The notes beneath the pieces were generated by a model. That model searched no databases. It saw only the letters and a list, made by a program, of their open reading frames with translations, and had not been told where the DNA came from. The position numbers were made by a program, and so were the translations under genes. Positions 14,274-21,233 of a stretch of 32,431 nt of DNA are shown one piece after another. Origin of the DNA: a virus; the IMG/VR virus record IMGVR_UViG_3300031841_003636, positions 1 to 32,431 of that record, one strand, 5' to 3'. Every line of letters begins with the position of its first letter. Position 1 is the first letter of the stretch.

Positions 14274-15451
14274 TGTTTTAAAGTTTCCTCGGCTATATTC
14301 GTTTCTATACCTCTGCTTTCTAAGAAATATAGTTGTTGTTTATCTATGTTGCTTACCGTACAACCATGTGAACATGCAATCTCTTTTGTATTAATATCTA
14401 ATTGTGGCTCAGTTATTGCTGTAGCGGTATTACTAATAAGCAAATTCTTATTTATTAATTGTGCATCAGTTCCTATTGCTTCTTGATCAACTACTATAGA
14501 TCCTAAAAAACTACTATGAGATGTATCGTCTACAATGCTTTTTACATCTACTCTGCTCGTACTATTAGAGCCTATGTGATGTACTTCTACTAAGGTATTA
14601 TTAATGTAATTACCATATAAGTCATATGATCCTTTTATATTTGTTTTACATTCGTTATAAACATCTATAAACATAACATCTTGATTATGTTTACTTCCTT
14701 CTCCTGAGCTAGTAAAATTAAAGGTACTATTAGGAAATTGTATTACTGTAGAATCTATTATGTTAGACGATTTGTCTTTAAGTTCTACGTCATGTGATCT
14801 TTCTAAGGTAAGTCTACTAAAGTCTCTTACCAAGTAAACAATTTTATAAACTTTTAGGCCATCTTTATTTAAAAAGTTTTCATTTAAAGTTACATCAGAG
14901 TTTTTACCTATATCAATTATCACAGTGACGCAATTTATATCTTTATCTAAATATGTATCAGTATATGCAACAGCAATATTACTTCTATTATTGGCTTTAA
15001 ATTTTATACCAACTGTACCAACAGAATGTGCTACAGCAAAATCTGATATCCTGCCTGTTGGCTCAAAGTACGGTTGATATTTTGATAAATTATTTCTTGA
15101 CATATAAGGAGATAATAATTTAAATGTATTATTGTACCACATTTTAGATGAGCCTTGTTCTATATGGCCATCATCTATAATTATATCGTAATCAGTTACA
15201 CTCTCTGATTGCCATTTATCCTTCTTGGTCACATTACTTTCTGCATAATTCATATGATTAATTAATGAAGGCATATTCATACTTTTATATATTCTATTAT
15301 ACACAGGATTACCATTTTTTATAATGCTGTCTTTGTTTTTAACAGCAACCTGATGCATGTCAGATGTAGGATTAGAAAACATACTCTTGCGAAGTCCTAA
15401 CTCAAATAGGTTATGTAGATCAGCAATACTATATTCTATTTTGTCAGACAT
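14255..15451 (-). CDS. sufD: SufD, Fe-S scaffold subunit
   Basis: The 398-residue protein is divergent in its N-terminal two thirds but ends with the SufD signature EPQLDINTKEIACSHGCT, LYFLESRGI. H362 in this motif corresponds to the conserved histidine (H360 in E. coli) at the SufB-SufD interface. The middle shows the repetitive beta pattern of the SufB/SufD beta helix and a phenylalanine/serine-rich stretch. It should form the SufBC2D complex with the neighbours. It overlaps sufC by 8 bases. The divergence suggests long residence in the phage, and the family call rests mainly on the C-terminal motif and operon position. Confidence 0.9.
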   Translation of the reverse strand: MSDKIEYSIADLHNLFELGLRKSMFSNPTSDMHQVAVKNKDSIIKNGNPVYNRIYKSMNMPSLINHMNYAESNVTKKDKWQSESVTDYDIIIDDGHIEQGSSKMWYNNTFKLLSPYMSRNNLSKYQPYFEPTGRISDFAVAHSVGTVGIKFKANNRSNIAVAYTDTYLDKDINCVTVIIDIGKNSDVTLNENFLNKDGLKVYKIVYLVRDFSRLTLERSHDVELKDKSSNIIDSTVIQFPNSTFNFTSSGEGSKHNQDVMFIDVYNECKTNIKGSYDLYGNYINNTLVEVHHIGSNSTSRVDVKSIVDDTSHSSFLGSIVVDQEAIGTDAQLINKNLLISNTATAITEPQLDINTKEIACSHGCTVSNIDKQQLYFLESRGIETNIAEETLKQCFLNN

Positions 15452-16163
15452 CGAAGCCGTTCTCTAAAATATCATATGCAACTTGTATGTCATCATGCTG
15501 AGTTGCAAACCCACTTTTATTAATTATTGTTACAGTATCTGGATTTAGACTGTTAATAAGTTGAGCATAATGGCTTATAATAATCAATACTTTACCTTCT
15601 TGTTGTGCAAATACATTTAATTTTCTTGTTAAAACTTTAATAGCGTCTATATCTAAACCACTATCAGGTTCGTCTAAAATGGCTACCTGAGGATTTAACA
15701 TCTCTAATTGTATTAATTCGTTTTTCTTTTTCTCGCCACCACTTGCTTGTACGTTTAGTTGTTTTTTATCCCATTCGTCTGATAATCCTAGTTCAGTAGA
15801 CATCTCTTTAAATTTTCTTAAACTATCTCCTAACTTATCAGTTGTTTGTAAAGAGTTTAATGCTTGTCGCATAAACTGGAAATTACTTAATCCTTCAATA
15901 GGCGTAGGGTTTTGGAAACTTACAAACAGTCCTGCTCTAGCTCTTTCATATGTTTCCATTGCTAACAGGTCTTTACCATTTAATTCTACTGCACCTGATG
16001 TTTCTGTTGTTGGTGAGCCCATAAGAGCATGAGCAAATGTACTCTTGCCTACTCCATTAGGTCCCATTACAATATGAACACCTGGCCCAAATGTGAGATT
16101 AAGGTCATTTAGAATTGGATAATATCCGTCTATTTTTATACTAAACTCTTGCGTTACTATCAT
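15444..16163 (-). CDS. sufC: SufC, ABC-type ATPase of the SUF complex
   Basis: All ABC ATPase motifs are present in 239 residues: Walker A GPNGVGKST (34-42), a Q-loop FQNPTPIEGL, the SufC-type signature SGGEKKKNEL (141-150), Walker B AILDEPDSGLDID with E165, and the switch histidine H198 in ISHYA. The signature with consecutive lysines and the LDEPDSGLD block separate SufC from transporter ATPases. It drives conformational change of the SufB-SufD scaffold. It overlaps the sufB stop by one base. The protein is slightly shorter than E. coli SufC (248) and has no sign of damage. Confidence 0.95.
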   Translation of the reverse strand: MIVTQEFSIKIDGYYPILNDLNLTFGPGVHIVMGPNGVGKSTFAHALMGSPTTETSGAVELNGKDLLAMETYERARAGLFVSFQNPTPIEGLSNFQFMRQALNSLQTTDKLGDSLRKFKEMSTELGLSDEWDKKQLNVQASGGEKKKNELIQLEMLNPQVAILDEPDSGLDIDAIKVLTRKLNVFAQQEGKVLIIISHYAQLINSLNPDTVTIINKSGFATQHDDIQVAYDILENGFDV

Positions 16164-17614
16164 TATCCTACTGCTCCTTCTAATGTTACTTTAAGTAATT
16201 GATTGGCTTCTGCGGCAAACTCTAAAGGCAACTTCTGAAAGACGTCCTTACAAAATCCATTTACTACACAACTAACTGCGTCTTCTTGATCAAGTCCTCT
16301 GCTCTGTAAGTAGTATAATGATTCTTCTGATAATTTTCCTGTACTTGCTTCATGCTCTACTATACTGCTATTATTATATTGTTGCACAATTGGTAGTGTT
16401 ATTGCTCTGCTGTTGTCTAACATAAGGCTATCGCATTGTGTATAATTTCTACTGTTATGTGCATTCTTTCCTATACGAACTTGGCCTCTATATGTATTAC
16501 TACTGTCTCCAAAACTTATCCCTTTGCTTATAATTGTGCTCTTAGTGTTCTTACCTACATGTAGCATCTTGGTTCCTGTATCTGCCTGTTGCTTTCCTTT
16601 TGTTACCGCAACACTATAAAACTCACCAACACTATTGTCGCCTCGTAATATACAGGAAGGATACTTCCAAGTAACGGCACTTCCTGTCTCAACCTGTGTC
16701 CAACTAATCTTACTGCTTTCACCTTTACATAATCCTCTTTTTGTTACAAAATTAAGTACGCCACCAACTCCGTTTTCGTCACCTGGATACCAATTTTGTA
16801 CTGTGCTATATTTAATTTCCGCTCTGTCATGTGCTACTAGCTCTACTACAGCCGCGTGTAATGTATTCTCATCATATGCTGGTGCAGTACAACCTTCTAA
16901 GTAACTAACATAACTGTCCGCATCTGCTATAATCAGTGTTCTTTCAAACTGTCCTGTATTACGAGCATTGATGCGGAAGTATGTGTTCAATTCCATTGGG
17001 CACTTAGTACCTTTAGGAATATAACAAAAGGTACCGTCAGTAAAGACGGCACTATTTAGGCAAGCGAAGTAATTATCCTTTGCAGGAATAATACTACCTA
17101 AATACTCTTTTACGAGTTCGGGGTGTTCTTGTATGGCTTCACTTATACTGCAAAATATAATGCCATGTTTTTTTAATTCTTTCTGAAATGTTGTAGCAAT
17201 GCTGACACTATCAAATACAACGTCAACTGCAACTGTGGGAATAATATTAGGGTCTTTAGTCTCTATGCCTAACAATGCATCACGTTCTTGTAATGGTACT
17301 CCTAACTTATCAAATGTTTCTAATATCTCTGGTGGTATCTCATCTTTGTTTCTAAACCTAGGTGCTGAGTAATAACTTAATGCCTGATAATCTATTGGGG
17401 CATAACTAACTTCGGCCCAAGTAGGTTCTTTAATTGTTTGTAGATGTTTCCATGCTTTAAGTCTAAATTCAGTAACCCATTCAGGTTCTTCTTTTAAAGC
17501 ACTAAGCCTTTTAACTATGTCCTCTGTGAGTCCTGGTTCAAAGTCTTCTGTATCTGTAACTGTGTTAAAACCTGCTGTGTATTTATTGTTAGCAAGTTCA
17601 TCTAAATTGCTCAA
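16163..17614 (-). CDS. sufB: SufB, Fe-S cluster scaffold
   Basis: The 483-residue protein is full length. It contains [18 protein letters not shown] near the start, [35 protein letters not shown] with C242 (C254 in E. coli), and the C-terminal VEHEAST and [18 protein letters not shown]. By my alignment the cysteine C405 of E. coli, needed for de novo cluster assembly, is replaced by S402, as in some other SufB lineages. The start is a TTG, directly after the clpS stop with GGAG about 9 bases before it; no upstream ATG is in frame. It forms SufBC2D and is the second gene of the operon. Confidence 0.95.
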   Translation of the reverse strand: MSNLDELANNKYTAGFNTVTDTEDFEPGLTEDIVKRLSALKEEPEWVTEFRLKAWKHLQTIKEPTWAEVSYAPIDYQALSYYSAPRFRNKDEIPPEILETFDKLGVPLQERDALLGIETKDPNIIPTVAVDVVFDSVSIATTFQKELKKHGIIFCSISEAIQEHPELVKEYLGSIIPAKDNYFACLNSAVFTDGTFCYIPKGTKCPMELNTYFRINARNTGQFERTLIIADADSYVSYLEGCTAPAYDENTLHAAVVELVAHDRAEIKYSTVQNWYPGDENGVGGVLNFVTKRGLCKGESSKISWTQVETGSAVTWKYPSCILRGDNSVGEFYSVAVTKGKQQADTGTKMLHVGKNTKSTIISKGISFGDSSNTYRGQVRIGKNAHNSRNYTQCDSLMLDNSRAITLPIVQQYNNSSIVEHEASTGKLSEESLYYLQSRGLDQEDAVSCVVNGFCKDVFQKLPLEFAAEANQLLKVTLEGAVG

Positions 17615-17911
17615 CTAAATCTTCTCCAATATAGACTTTAAAGGATGTCCATGATGTCTAGATACTAGAGTAACTTCGTTTACTTTTTGCTCGCCAATTT
17701 CTTGATTATAAATTCCAACTATTGCTTTTCCTTTCTCATGTATTTCAACCGTAAGTTGTTTGGCTTGCTCAATATTTTTATTAAACACTTCAATAATAAG
17801 TTTGATCACAAAATCCATAGGTGTGAAGTCATCATTTAAAATGATTACATTAAACCTATCTGGATATTTAAGTTCAACTTTTTGTATTGTTTTAGATTTA
17901 GATCTTGCCAT
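17615..17911 (-). CDS. clpS: ClpS, N-end rule adaptor
   Basis: The 98-residue protein matches ClpS: VIILNDDFTPMDFVIKLI (N-degron pocket), EQAKQLTVEIHEKGKAIVGIY and the tail HPLKSILEKI. ClpS binds proteins with bulky hydrophobic N-termini and delivers them to ClpAP; it also changes ClpA preference for other substrates. It stops 3 bases from the sufB start and is the first gene of the SUF operon. It has AAAAGG 6 bases before the ATG and a strong promoter. ClpX is encoded at 25608, but the usual ClpS partner is ClpA, presumably from the host. Bacteria commonly place clpS beside clpA, not suf genes. Confidence 0.9.
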   Translation of the reverse strand: MARSKSKTIQKVELKYPDRFNVIILNDDFTPMDFVIKLIIEVFNKNIEQAKQLTVEIHEKGKAIVGIYNQEIGEQKVNEVTLVSRHHGHPLKSILEKI

Positions 17912-17928
17912 ATTTTACCTTTTAAAGT

Positions 17929-17957
17929 ATTATACGAACAAACAGAGTAAATGTCAA
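17929..17957 (-). promoter_or_regulatory. sigma70-type promoter of clpS-suf operon
   Basis: TTGACA (17957-17952) and TATAAT (17934-17929) are 17 bases apart on the minus strand. The start would be near 17922, giving a short leader with AAAAGG before clpS. No other promoter is seen before sufT, so the six genes are likely one early transcript. Confidence 0.8.
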
Positions 17958-17960
17958 GAA

Positions 17961-18167
17961 TTACTTTTGATGTTTGGGTAGTTTCGCTTCAACGAACATC
18001 TCATGTTTTCTTTTAACAGGATTATACTTTTTCATTTTAAGTTTCCTGTTTTCTTGTGTAAGAGTTTTAGTTTTAACTGCTGTATAATGATATGTGTGAT
18101 GATCTCTGGACTCACCCTCAGGTATCAAATATACAATTACTTTCTTTTTATTACTTTTGCTTGCCAT
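17961..18167 (-). CDS. rpmG: ribosomal protein bL33, phage-encoded
   Basis: The 68-residue basic protein matches bL33: HTYHYTAVKTKTLTQENRK followed by LKMKKYNPVKRKHEMFVEAKLP, parallel to E. coli [31 protein letters not shown]. It lacks the zinc cysteines, so it belongs to the C-minus type. It has an extra N-terminal stretch (MASKSNKKKVIVYLIPEGES) in place of the short bacterial start. bL33 lies near the ribosomal E site on the large subunit. With bS21 at 25217 it suggests the phage modifies host ribosomes. A late-type promoter and a hairpin precede it. Phage-encoded ribosomal proteins are known in marine viral metagenomes. Confidence 0.85.
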   Translation of the reverse strand: MASKSNKKKVIVYLIPEGESRDHHTYHYTAVKTKTLTQENRKLKMKKYNPVKRKHEMFVEAKLPKHQK

Positions 18168-18178
18168 AATATATAAGT

Positions 18179-18204
18179 GGGGAGAGTTTATTTCCCCTCT
18201 CCCC
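18179..18204 (-). other. 5' hairpin at start of bL33 transcript
   Basis: On the minus strand GGGGAGAG, a 10-base loop and CTCTCCCC form a perfect 8-bp stem. The predicted late transcription start (about 18201) falls inside the first arm, so the mRNA would begin with this hairpin. It has no T-tract, so it is less likely to be a terminator of the upstream hsp20 gene and may protect the 5' end. Confidence 0.5.
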
Positions 18205-18206
18205 TA

Positions 18207-18214
18207 TATTTATG
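18207..18214 (-). promoter_or_regulatory. late-type promoter CATAAATA, bL33
   Basis: CATAAATA on the minus strand predicts a start near 18201, 34 bases before the bL33 ATG, right at the GGGG of the hairpin. It also lies just after the hsp20 stop. Confidence 0.6.
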
Positions 18215-18221
18215 TCAAAGT

Positions 18222-18674
18222 TTAGGATACTTTGATTTTTTGTGGTTTAAGTGCGTCAGGAACATTTCTGAATAGTTCGACTTTTAGAAGACCGTCTTCT
18301 AATTTTGCACTCTTAACCTCCACATACTCAGCAAGTTTAAAACTTCTTACAAAGTTTCGTTCTGCAATACCTTTATGTAAATACTCAATGTCGTCCATTG
18401 CTCCGGACTCATCGGCTTTAATGGTACCAGTAATAAGTAGGTTACCGTCTTCCAACTCAATGTCTATCTCGGACTTTTTAAATCCTGCAATAGCCAATGT
18501 AATTGAATACAGATCATCACCGTCTTTACTGATGTTGTATGGTGGATAGCCTTGTGAATTTGTTGCAGAATTCATTTGAGTTTCGAACTCATTGAATAGT
18601 CTGTCAAATCCGACTGTGGCTCTATATAGTGGGTTTAGTGTATCTGAAGTGATACGAAATTGCTTGTTTACCAT
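18222..18674 (-). CDS. Hsp20/IbpA-like small heat-shock protein
   Basis: The 150-residue protein has an IbpA-like N-terminus (PLYRATVGFDRLFNEF), the start of the alpha-crystallin domain YPPYNISKDGDDLYSITLAIAG, the core segment GIAERNFVRSFKLAEYVEV and the closing motif GLLKVELFRNVPD. Such chaperones hold unfolding proteins for refolding by Hsp70 and ClpB. Hsp20 is a common gene of T4-like marine phages. A very good ribosome binding site, AAGGAGA, is 6 bases from the ATG. It lies downstream of a 40-residue ORF and a structured leader region. Confidence 0.9.
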   Translation of the reverse strand: MVNKQFRITSDTLNPLYRATVGFDRLFNEFETQMNSATNSQGYPPYNISKDGDDLYSITLAIAGFKKSEIDIELEDGNLLITGTIKADESGAMDDIEYLHKGIAERNFVRSFKLAEYVEVKSAKLEDGLLKVELFRNVPDALKPQKIKVS

Positions 18675-18711
18675 GATTATCTCCTTAATTTAAGCAAGTT
18701 AATTTATTTTA

Positions 18712-18834
18712 CTAGTTCTTTTTAAACCCTAATGGCGAATAAAAAGATCGCGGAGTGAGGTCGTTTCCGTTTGTGCGTGTCTGTATCTCCTCACAACACT
18801 TGGCAAACTTCTTGGTTTCCTTTGATGTTGCCAT
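18712..18834 (-). CDS. 40-residue small protein ahead of hsp20
   Basis: An ORF starting MATSKETKKFAKCCEEIQTR and ending SFYSPLGFKKN is preceded by AGGA and GGAG within 12 bases of its ATG. It is basic with an internal CC pair and an Asn/Thr linker. It is 37 bases from the hsp20 start and probably shares its transcript. It matches no family I know. It could also be a leader peptide. Confidence 0.5.
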   Translation of the reverse strand: MATSKETKKFAKCCEEIQTRTNGNDLTPRSFYSPLGFKKN

Positions 18835-18858
18835 CTCCGGTCCTTTGTTGGTTGCCCC

Positions 18859-19148
18859 AAAAATAATGCCTAAGCATCATTCTAATCTGGAAGTCTTAAC
18901 CCGAGCACTTTTGAAGACCTACGTTTAAAGGCCCGTGCTCTTTTGAAGATTACAGTCTTCCTGTATCACCGAACTATTGCTAGTCCCCTAATACATAATG
19001 TAGGTCTACTTCCTTGTTACCATTCGGTTTGTTTCAGTTACCGTCCACTTACCTTGTGTATCATCTCCATTGACTCTACATGCAGTCTTGAATTAGCAGT
19101 AGACTTAATTCACTTACGATCCTTTTGCCCTTGCCTTTTCTTTCTTGC
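18859..19148 (-). ncRNA. candidate structured non-coding RNA / long leader upstream of hsp20
   Basis: This 290-base stretch has no credible gene in a genome that otherwise wastes little space. A late-type promoter predicts a minus-strand start at about 19148. Several helices can be drawn: a 6-bp stem with a GCAA tetraloop (18971-18986) inside an outer 5-bp stem (18962-18995), a 5-bp hairpin (18945-18960), a nested pair GAGCAC/GTGCTC (18903-18940) enclosing GGCCT/AGGUC, and an 8-bp hairpin with loop UUAG followed by a short U-run (18859-18881). The stems use G-U pairs only possible in the minus-strand RNA. The direct repeat CTTCAAAAG precedes both arms of the third stem. No tRNA, tmRNA or RNase P signature was seen. 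Confidence 0.5.
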
Positions 19149-19153
19149 AAGTT

Positions 19154-19161
19154 TATTTATC
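19154..19161 (-). promoter_or_regulatory. late-type promoter GATAAATA, leader RNA-hsp20 unit
   Basis: GATAAATA on the minus strand just after the GIY-YIG-like gene predicts a start near 19148. It would produce a transcript with more than 300 bases before the first ORF, far longer than other leaders here. Confidence 0.55.
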
Positions 19162-19167
19162 TTTTTT

Positions 19168-19659
19168 CTATTTTCTGCCCTTATTTAATGGAGGCAAATT
19201 ACCATATTCTGTTACAAAATGGTCCAAATACACCATTTCTAAGTCCTTATGTATAGATCTTTCTACTATTTTAGTCTCACCCATTACTTGTATCTCTACA
19301 GTAGTAACAGGTAATTGCTTTGCCCATACACTAACTTCTCCTTGTGTTACAGCATCGTAGAGCTCTTCTCTTATAACAGTATCAGTTGTGCAACCGTTTA
19401 TATACCTGCCAAGCCTACTAAAAGTTCCTTTCTTCCATCTGGGATTAGCACCTTTTGTTTCTAATAACAATGGATTGCCTGACTCTCCACACTTTACAAT
19501 GTCGTTACCTTTAACAATAAAATATAACCAACTCTTTTTATCAGGACCTACAAAATTGTAATCTACATTTTCATAGTACCATTGGTCATCTCTGTCAGGA
19601 TGTATAATAACATCACATACTTTGCTAAAACCGTCTTCTATATAATTTTGTATTTTCAT
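19168..19659 (-). CDS. GIY-YIG-like protein
   Basis: The 163-residue protein has WLYFIVKGNDIVKCGES, which can be read as the two short motifs of a degenerate GIY-YIG fold (YFI and KCGES), then FSRLGRYINGC, a helix TVIREELYDAV, and a C-terminal LEMVYLDHFVTEYGNLPPLNKG that matches the E...N pattern of the family. GIY-YIG enzymes cut DNA; the altered motifs make activity uncertain. The promoter -10 box (CATAAT) ends 6 bases before the ATG and no ribosome binding site is seen, so its mRNA is likely leaderless. Confidence 0.5.
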   Translation of the reverse strand: MKIQNYIEDGFSKVCDVIIHPDRDDQWYYENVDYNFVGPDKKSWLYFIVKGNDIVKCGESGNPLLLETKGANPRWKKGTFSRLGRYINGCTTDTVIREELYDAVTQGEVSVWAKQLPVTTVEIQVMGETKIVERSIHKDLEMVYLDHFVTEYGNLPPLNKGRK

Positions 19660-19665
19660 AATAGT

Positions 19666-19694
19666 ATTATGAGTTACTATGCAACTTTTGTCAA
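19666..19694 (-). promoter_or_regulatory. sigma70-type promoter, GIY-YIG-like gene
   Basis: TTGACA (19694-19689) and CATAAT (19671-19666) are 17 bases apart on the minus strand. The transcription start should fall at or next to the ATG at 19659. Confidence 0.6.
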
Positions 19695-19706
19695 GTGTTT
19701 CTGGTC

Positions 19707-19735
19707 AAAAAAATACCCCCAAAAAGGAGGTATTT
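19707..19735 (-). terminator. intrinsic terminator after the outer-membrane protein gene
   Basis: On the minus strand AAATACCTCC and GGGGGTATTT form a 10-bp stem (one G-U) around a TTTTT loop, followed by a T-run of about seven including the stem end. It lies 15 bases past the stop of the beta-barrel gene. Confidence 0.8.
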
Positions 19736-19749
19736 TATATTTCTAATTA

Positions 19750-20367
19750 CTAAAAATTGTAAGAATACCCTACGTAGAAGTTATCGAAATCAGTTAGTTT
19801 GTCTGCAAAGTCGTCTTCATTGTCTTCATGATCAATGTATCCTGCTTTAACTGAGCCACCTAACATATCCCATGACTTAGAAACTTGCCAGTATGCACCG
19901 CCGTCGTCCCAATCACCGTATGATAAGTCCACAAATTTTAATAAGCCAGTTGAAAATGACCACATATCACCCGCATCATCTAGTCCTGATCTGTATCTAA
20001 AAGATCCCAAACCGTCTAATGACACTGACATCAATATTTCATTCCAACCATCCATGTCTCCGCCTAGATAACCATAGTCACCATAACCAAAACCTATTTC
20101 TAATTTTTCAGATAGATCAAAGTCATATCCAATCATGCTTACAGTCATGTGATCTGCATCACCATCCATAGACATAAGTTGAACACCGGCCCAAACACCA
20201 TTGTCAAAGTTATGACTACCAAATACATGGTAACCAACTCCGTCGCTAATATTGTGTCCTCTGAAATAGTTGTCAGAACTGACACCTACTTGAACTCCTG
20301 CAAATGCACCCATTGATGAAAACATCAATACAAATGCCATCGCAGTATTTTTGAACATATTAATCAT
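19750..20367 (-). CDS. predicted outer-membrane beta-barrel protein, TIGR02001-like
   Basis: The 205-residue protein starts with a signal peptide (FKNTAMAFVLMFSSMGAFA, cleavage near residue 23). The mature part begins VQVGVSSDNYFRGHNISDG, like the TIGR02001 family of proteobacterial outer-membrane proteins, then alternates polar and aromatic residues as in a beta barrel. It ends FYVGYSYNF, with the C-terminal phenylalanine that the BAM machinery recognises. It is very acidic (many Asp). It has its own late-type promoter, a strong AAGGAGGA ribosome binding site and a terminator, so it is a well-expressed single gene. It probably enters the host outer membrane late in infection. Confidence 0.75.
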   Translation of the reverse strand: MINMFKNTAMAFVLMFSSMGAFAGVQVGVSSDNYFRGHNISDGVGYHVFGSHNFDNGVWAGVQLMSMDGDADHMTVSMIGYDFDLSEKLEIGFGYGDYGYLGGDMDGWNEILMSVSLDGLGSFRYRSGLDDAGDMWSFSTGLLKFVDLSYGDWDDGGAYWQVSKSWDMLGGSVKAGYIDHEDNEDDFADKLTDFDNFYVGYSYNF

Positions 20368-20437
20368 ATATTCCTCCTTATTTAAATAAAAAGTATGTTA
20401 TATATGGATTCTTATATGTGTTATTGATGGGTACTTA

Positions 20438-20445
20438 TATTTATC
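20438..20445 (-). promoter_or_regulatory. late-type promoter GATAAATA, outer-membrane protein
   Basis: GATAAATA on the minus strand predicts a start near 20432 and a 65-base leader ending in AAGGAGGA before the ATG at 20367. Confidence 0.65.
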
Positions 20446-20457
20446 TAGATTTAGGAT

Positions 20458-20706
20458 TTACAAGCCTTTAAGACGTCTATTTTCAAACCAAACTCGCACA
20501 TAGGTCTTACGAATTATAGCAACTGTGGTAAATACGATGTTCTGTAGTATTACCAATTTTACATTTTGTTCGTATGTAACTGCAACAATTCCTATCCAGT
20601 TAGCGAATGCAATTATACCAAATCCTATTGGTACATTCATTGCAAAGGCTAATGCTGTATCACTAAGGGATTCTTTAAATGCCTGTGTTTTACTTGCTTT
20701 AACCAT
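20458..20706 (-). CDS. small phage membrane protein, unknown
   Basis: The 82 residues begin with a polar KASKTQAFKESLSDTALAF, then two hydrophobic segments (about residues 24-45 and 48-64), and end with the basic RKTYVRVWFENRRLKGL. This pattern of SLSDT, MNVPIGF and a C-terminal positive tail is frequent in phage membrane proteins of unknown role (possibly DUF7220). It overlaps the next upstream gene by 8 bases. A holin role cannot be ruled out, but nothing supports it directly. Confidence 0.6.
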   Translation of the reverse strand: MVKASKTQAFKESLSDTALAFAMNVPIGFGIIAFANWIGIVAVTYEQNVKLVILQNIVFTTVAIIRKTYVRVWFENRRLKGL

Positions 20707-20992
20707 GTATAAATTTTCCTTCCATCATATTGTTCAGTTGTAATTTAGTATATGGTTTTCCACCATATGCCAGTTTAAATACAGCATAGTCTTCTGGTTC
20801 ATCAAATACAGCATCTACACATAAAGTAAGTGTGTATCCTATGTCTTCAAAACTCTTCTCAAAACTAACTGTGCCTTTAGAATGCTCAGCCCATTTCCAT
20901 AAATGCTCTAATGTATTCTGCATAGCATTATCATATATGTAATCATAATCGCCATCATCTTTTACATTCGCTTCAATTATTCGTACTTTCAT
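20699..20992 (-). CDS. hypothetical acidic 97-residue protein
   Basis: The protein is not recognised. It begins MKVRIIEANVKDDGDYDYIYD, has a helix MQNTLEHLWKWAEHSK and then alternating strands ending YGGKPYTKLQLNNMME. The order suggests a small soluble alpha/beta domain. It overlaps both neighbours (20 and 8 bases), which supports expression within the operon 22064-20458. Confidence 0.5.
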   Translation of the reverse strand: MKVRIIEANVKDDGDYDYIYDNAMQNTLEHLWKWAEHSKGTVSFEKSFEDIGYTLTLCVDAVFDEPEDYAVFKLAYGGKPYTKLQLNNMMEGKFIHG

Positions 20993-21233
20993 TCTTTCTC
21001 TTGAAATACATCACTATGCCATATACTGATATAAGGAACCAAAATACTTCTATAACCATACTAGCAATATTCATAGTGTATACTAATGATACTGTTACAA
21101 GTATTGCTACTATTAAATTGTTAAAACTATACCAAAAACCTTTGGGGTCTATTTTATCTAGTTGTAACATAGCATAAGTTATTATTAATAATGCTACGCC
21201 TGTAAATCCAATTAAGTCTGGTATTGTAATCAT
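20973..21233 (-). CDS. CBU_0592-like membrane protein
   Basis: The 86-residue protein has three hydrophobic segments. IPDLIGFTGVALLIITYAML, NNLIVAILVTVSLVYTMN and the aromatic EVFWFLISVYGIVMYF resemble the small CBU_0592-type membrane family, which is of unknown function. The tail is basic. The ATG overlaps the stop of the 48-residue gene as ATGA and the 3' end overlaps the next gene by 20 bases. Confidence 0.6.
   Translation of the reverse strand: MITIPDLIGFTGVALLIITYAMLQLDKIDPKGFWYSFNNLIVAILVTVSLVYTMNIASMVIEVFWFLISVYGIVMYFKRKNESTNN

Noticed and set aside
18859-19148. tmRNA, RNase P RNA or group I intron
   Set aside because: I saw no T-loop, tag sequence, RNase P P4 motifs or intron core, so the region is reported only as a candidate structured RNA.
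18943-19188. 81-residue plus-strand ORF in the gap before hsp20
   Set aside because: No ribosome binding site or promoter on the plus strand, and composition unlike a protein. The stems in the region suit a minus-strand RNA.
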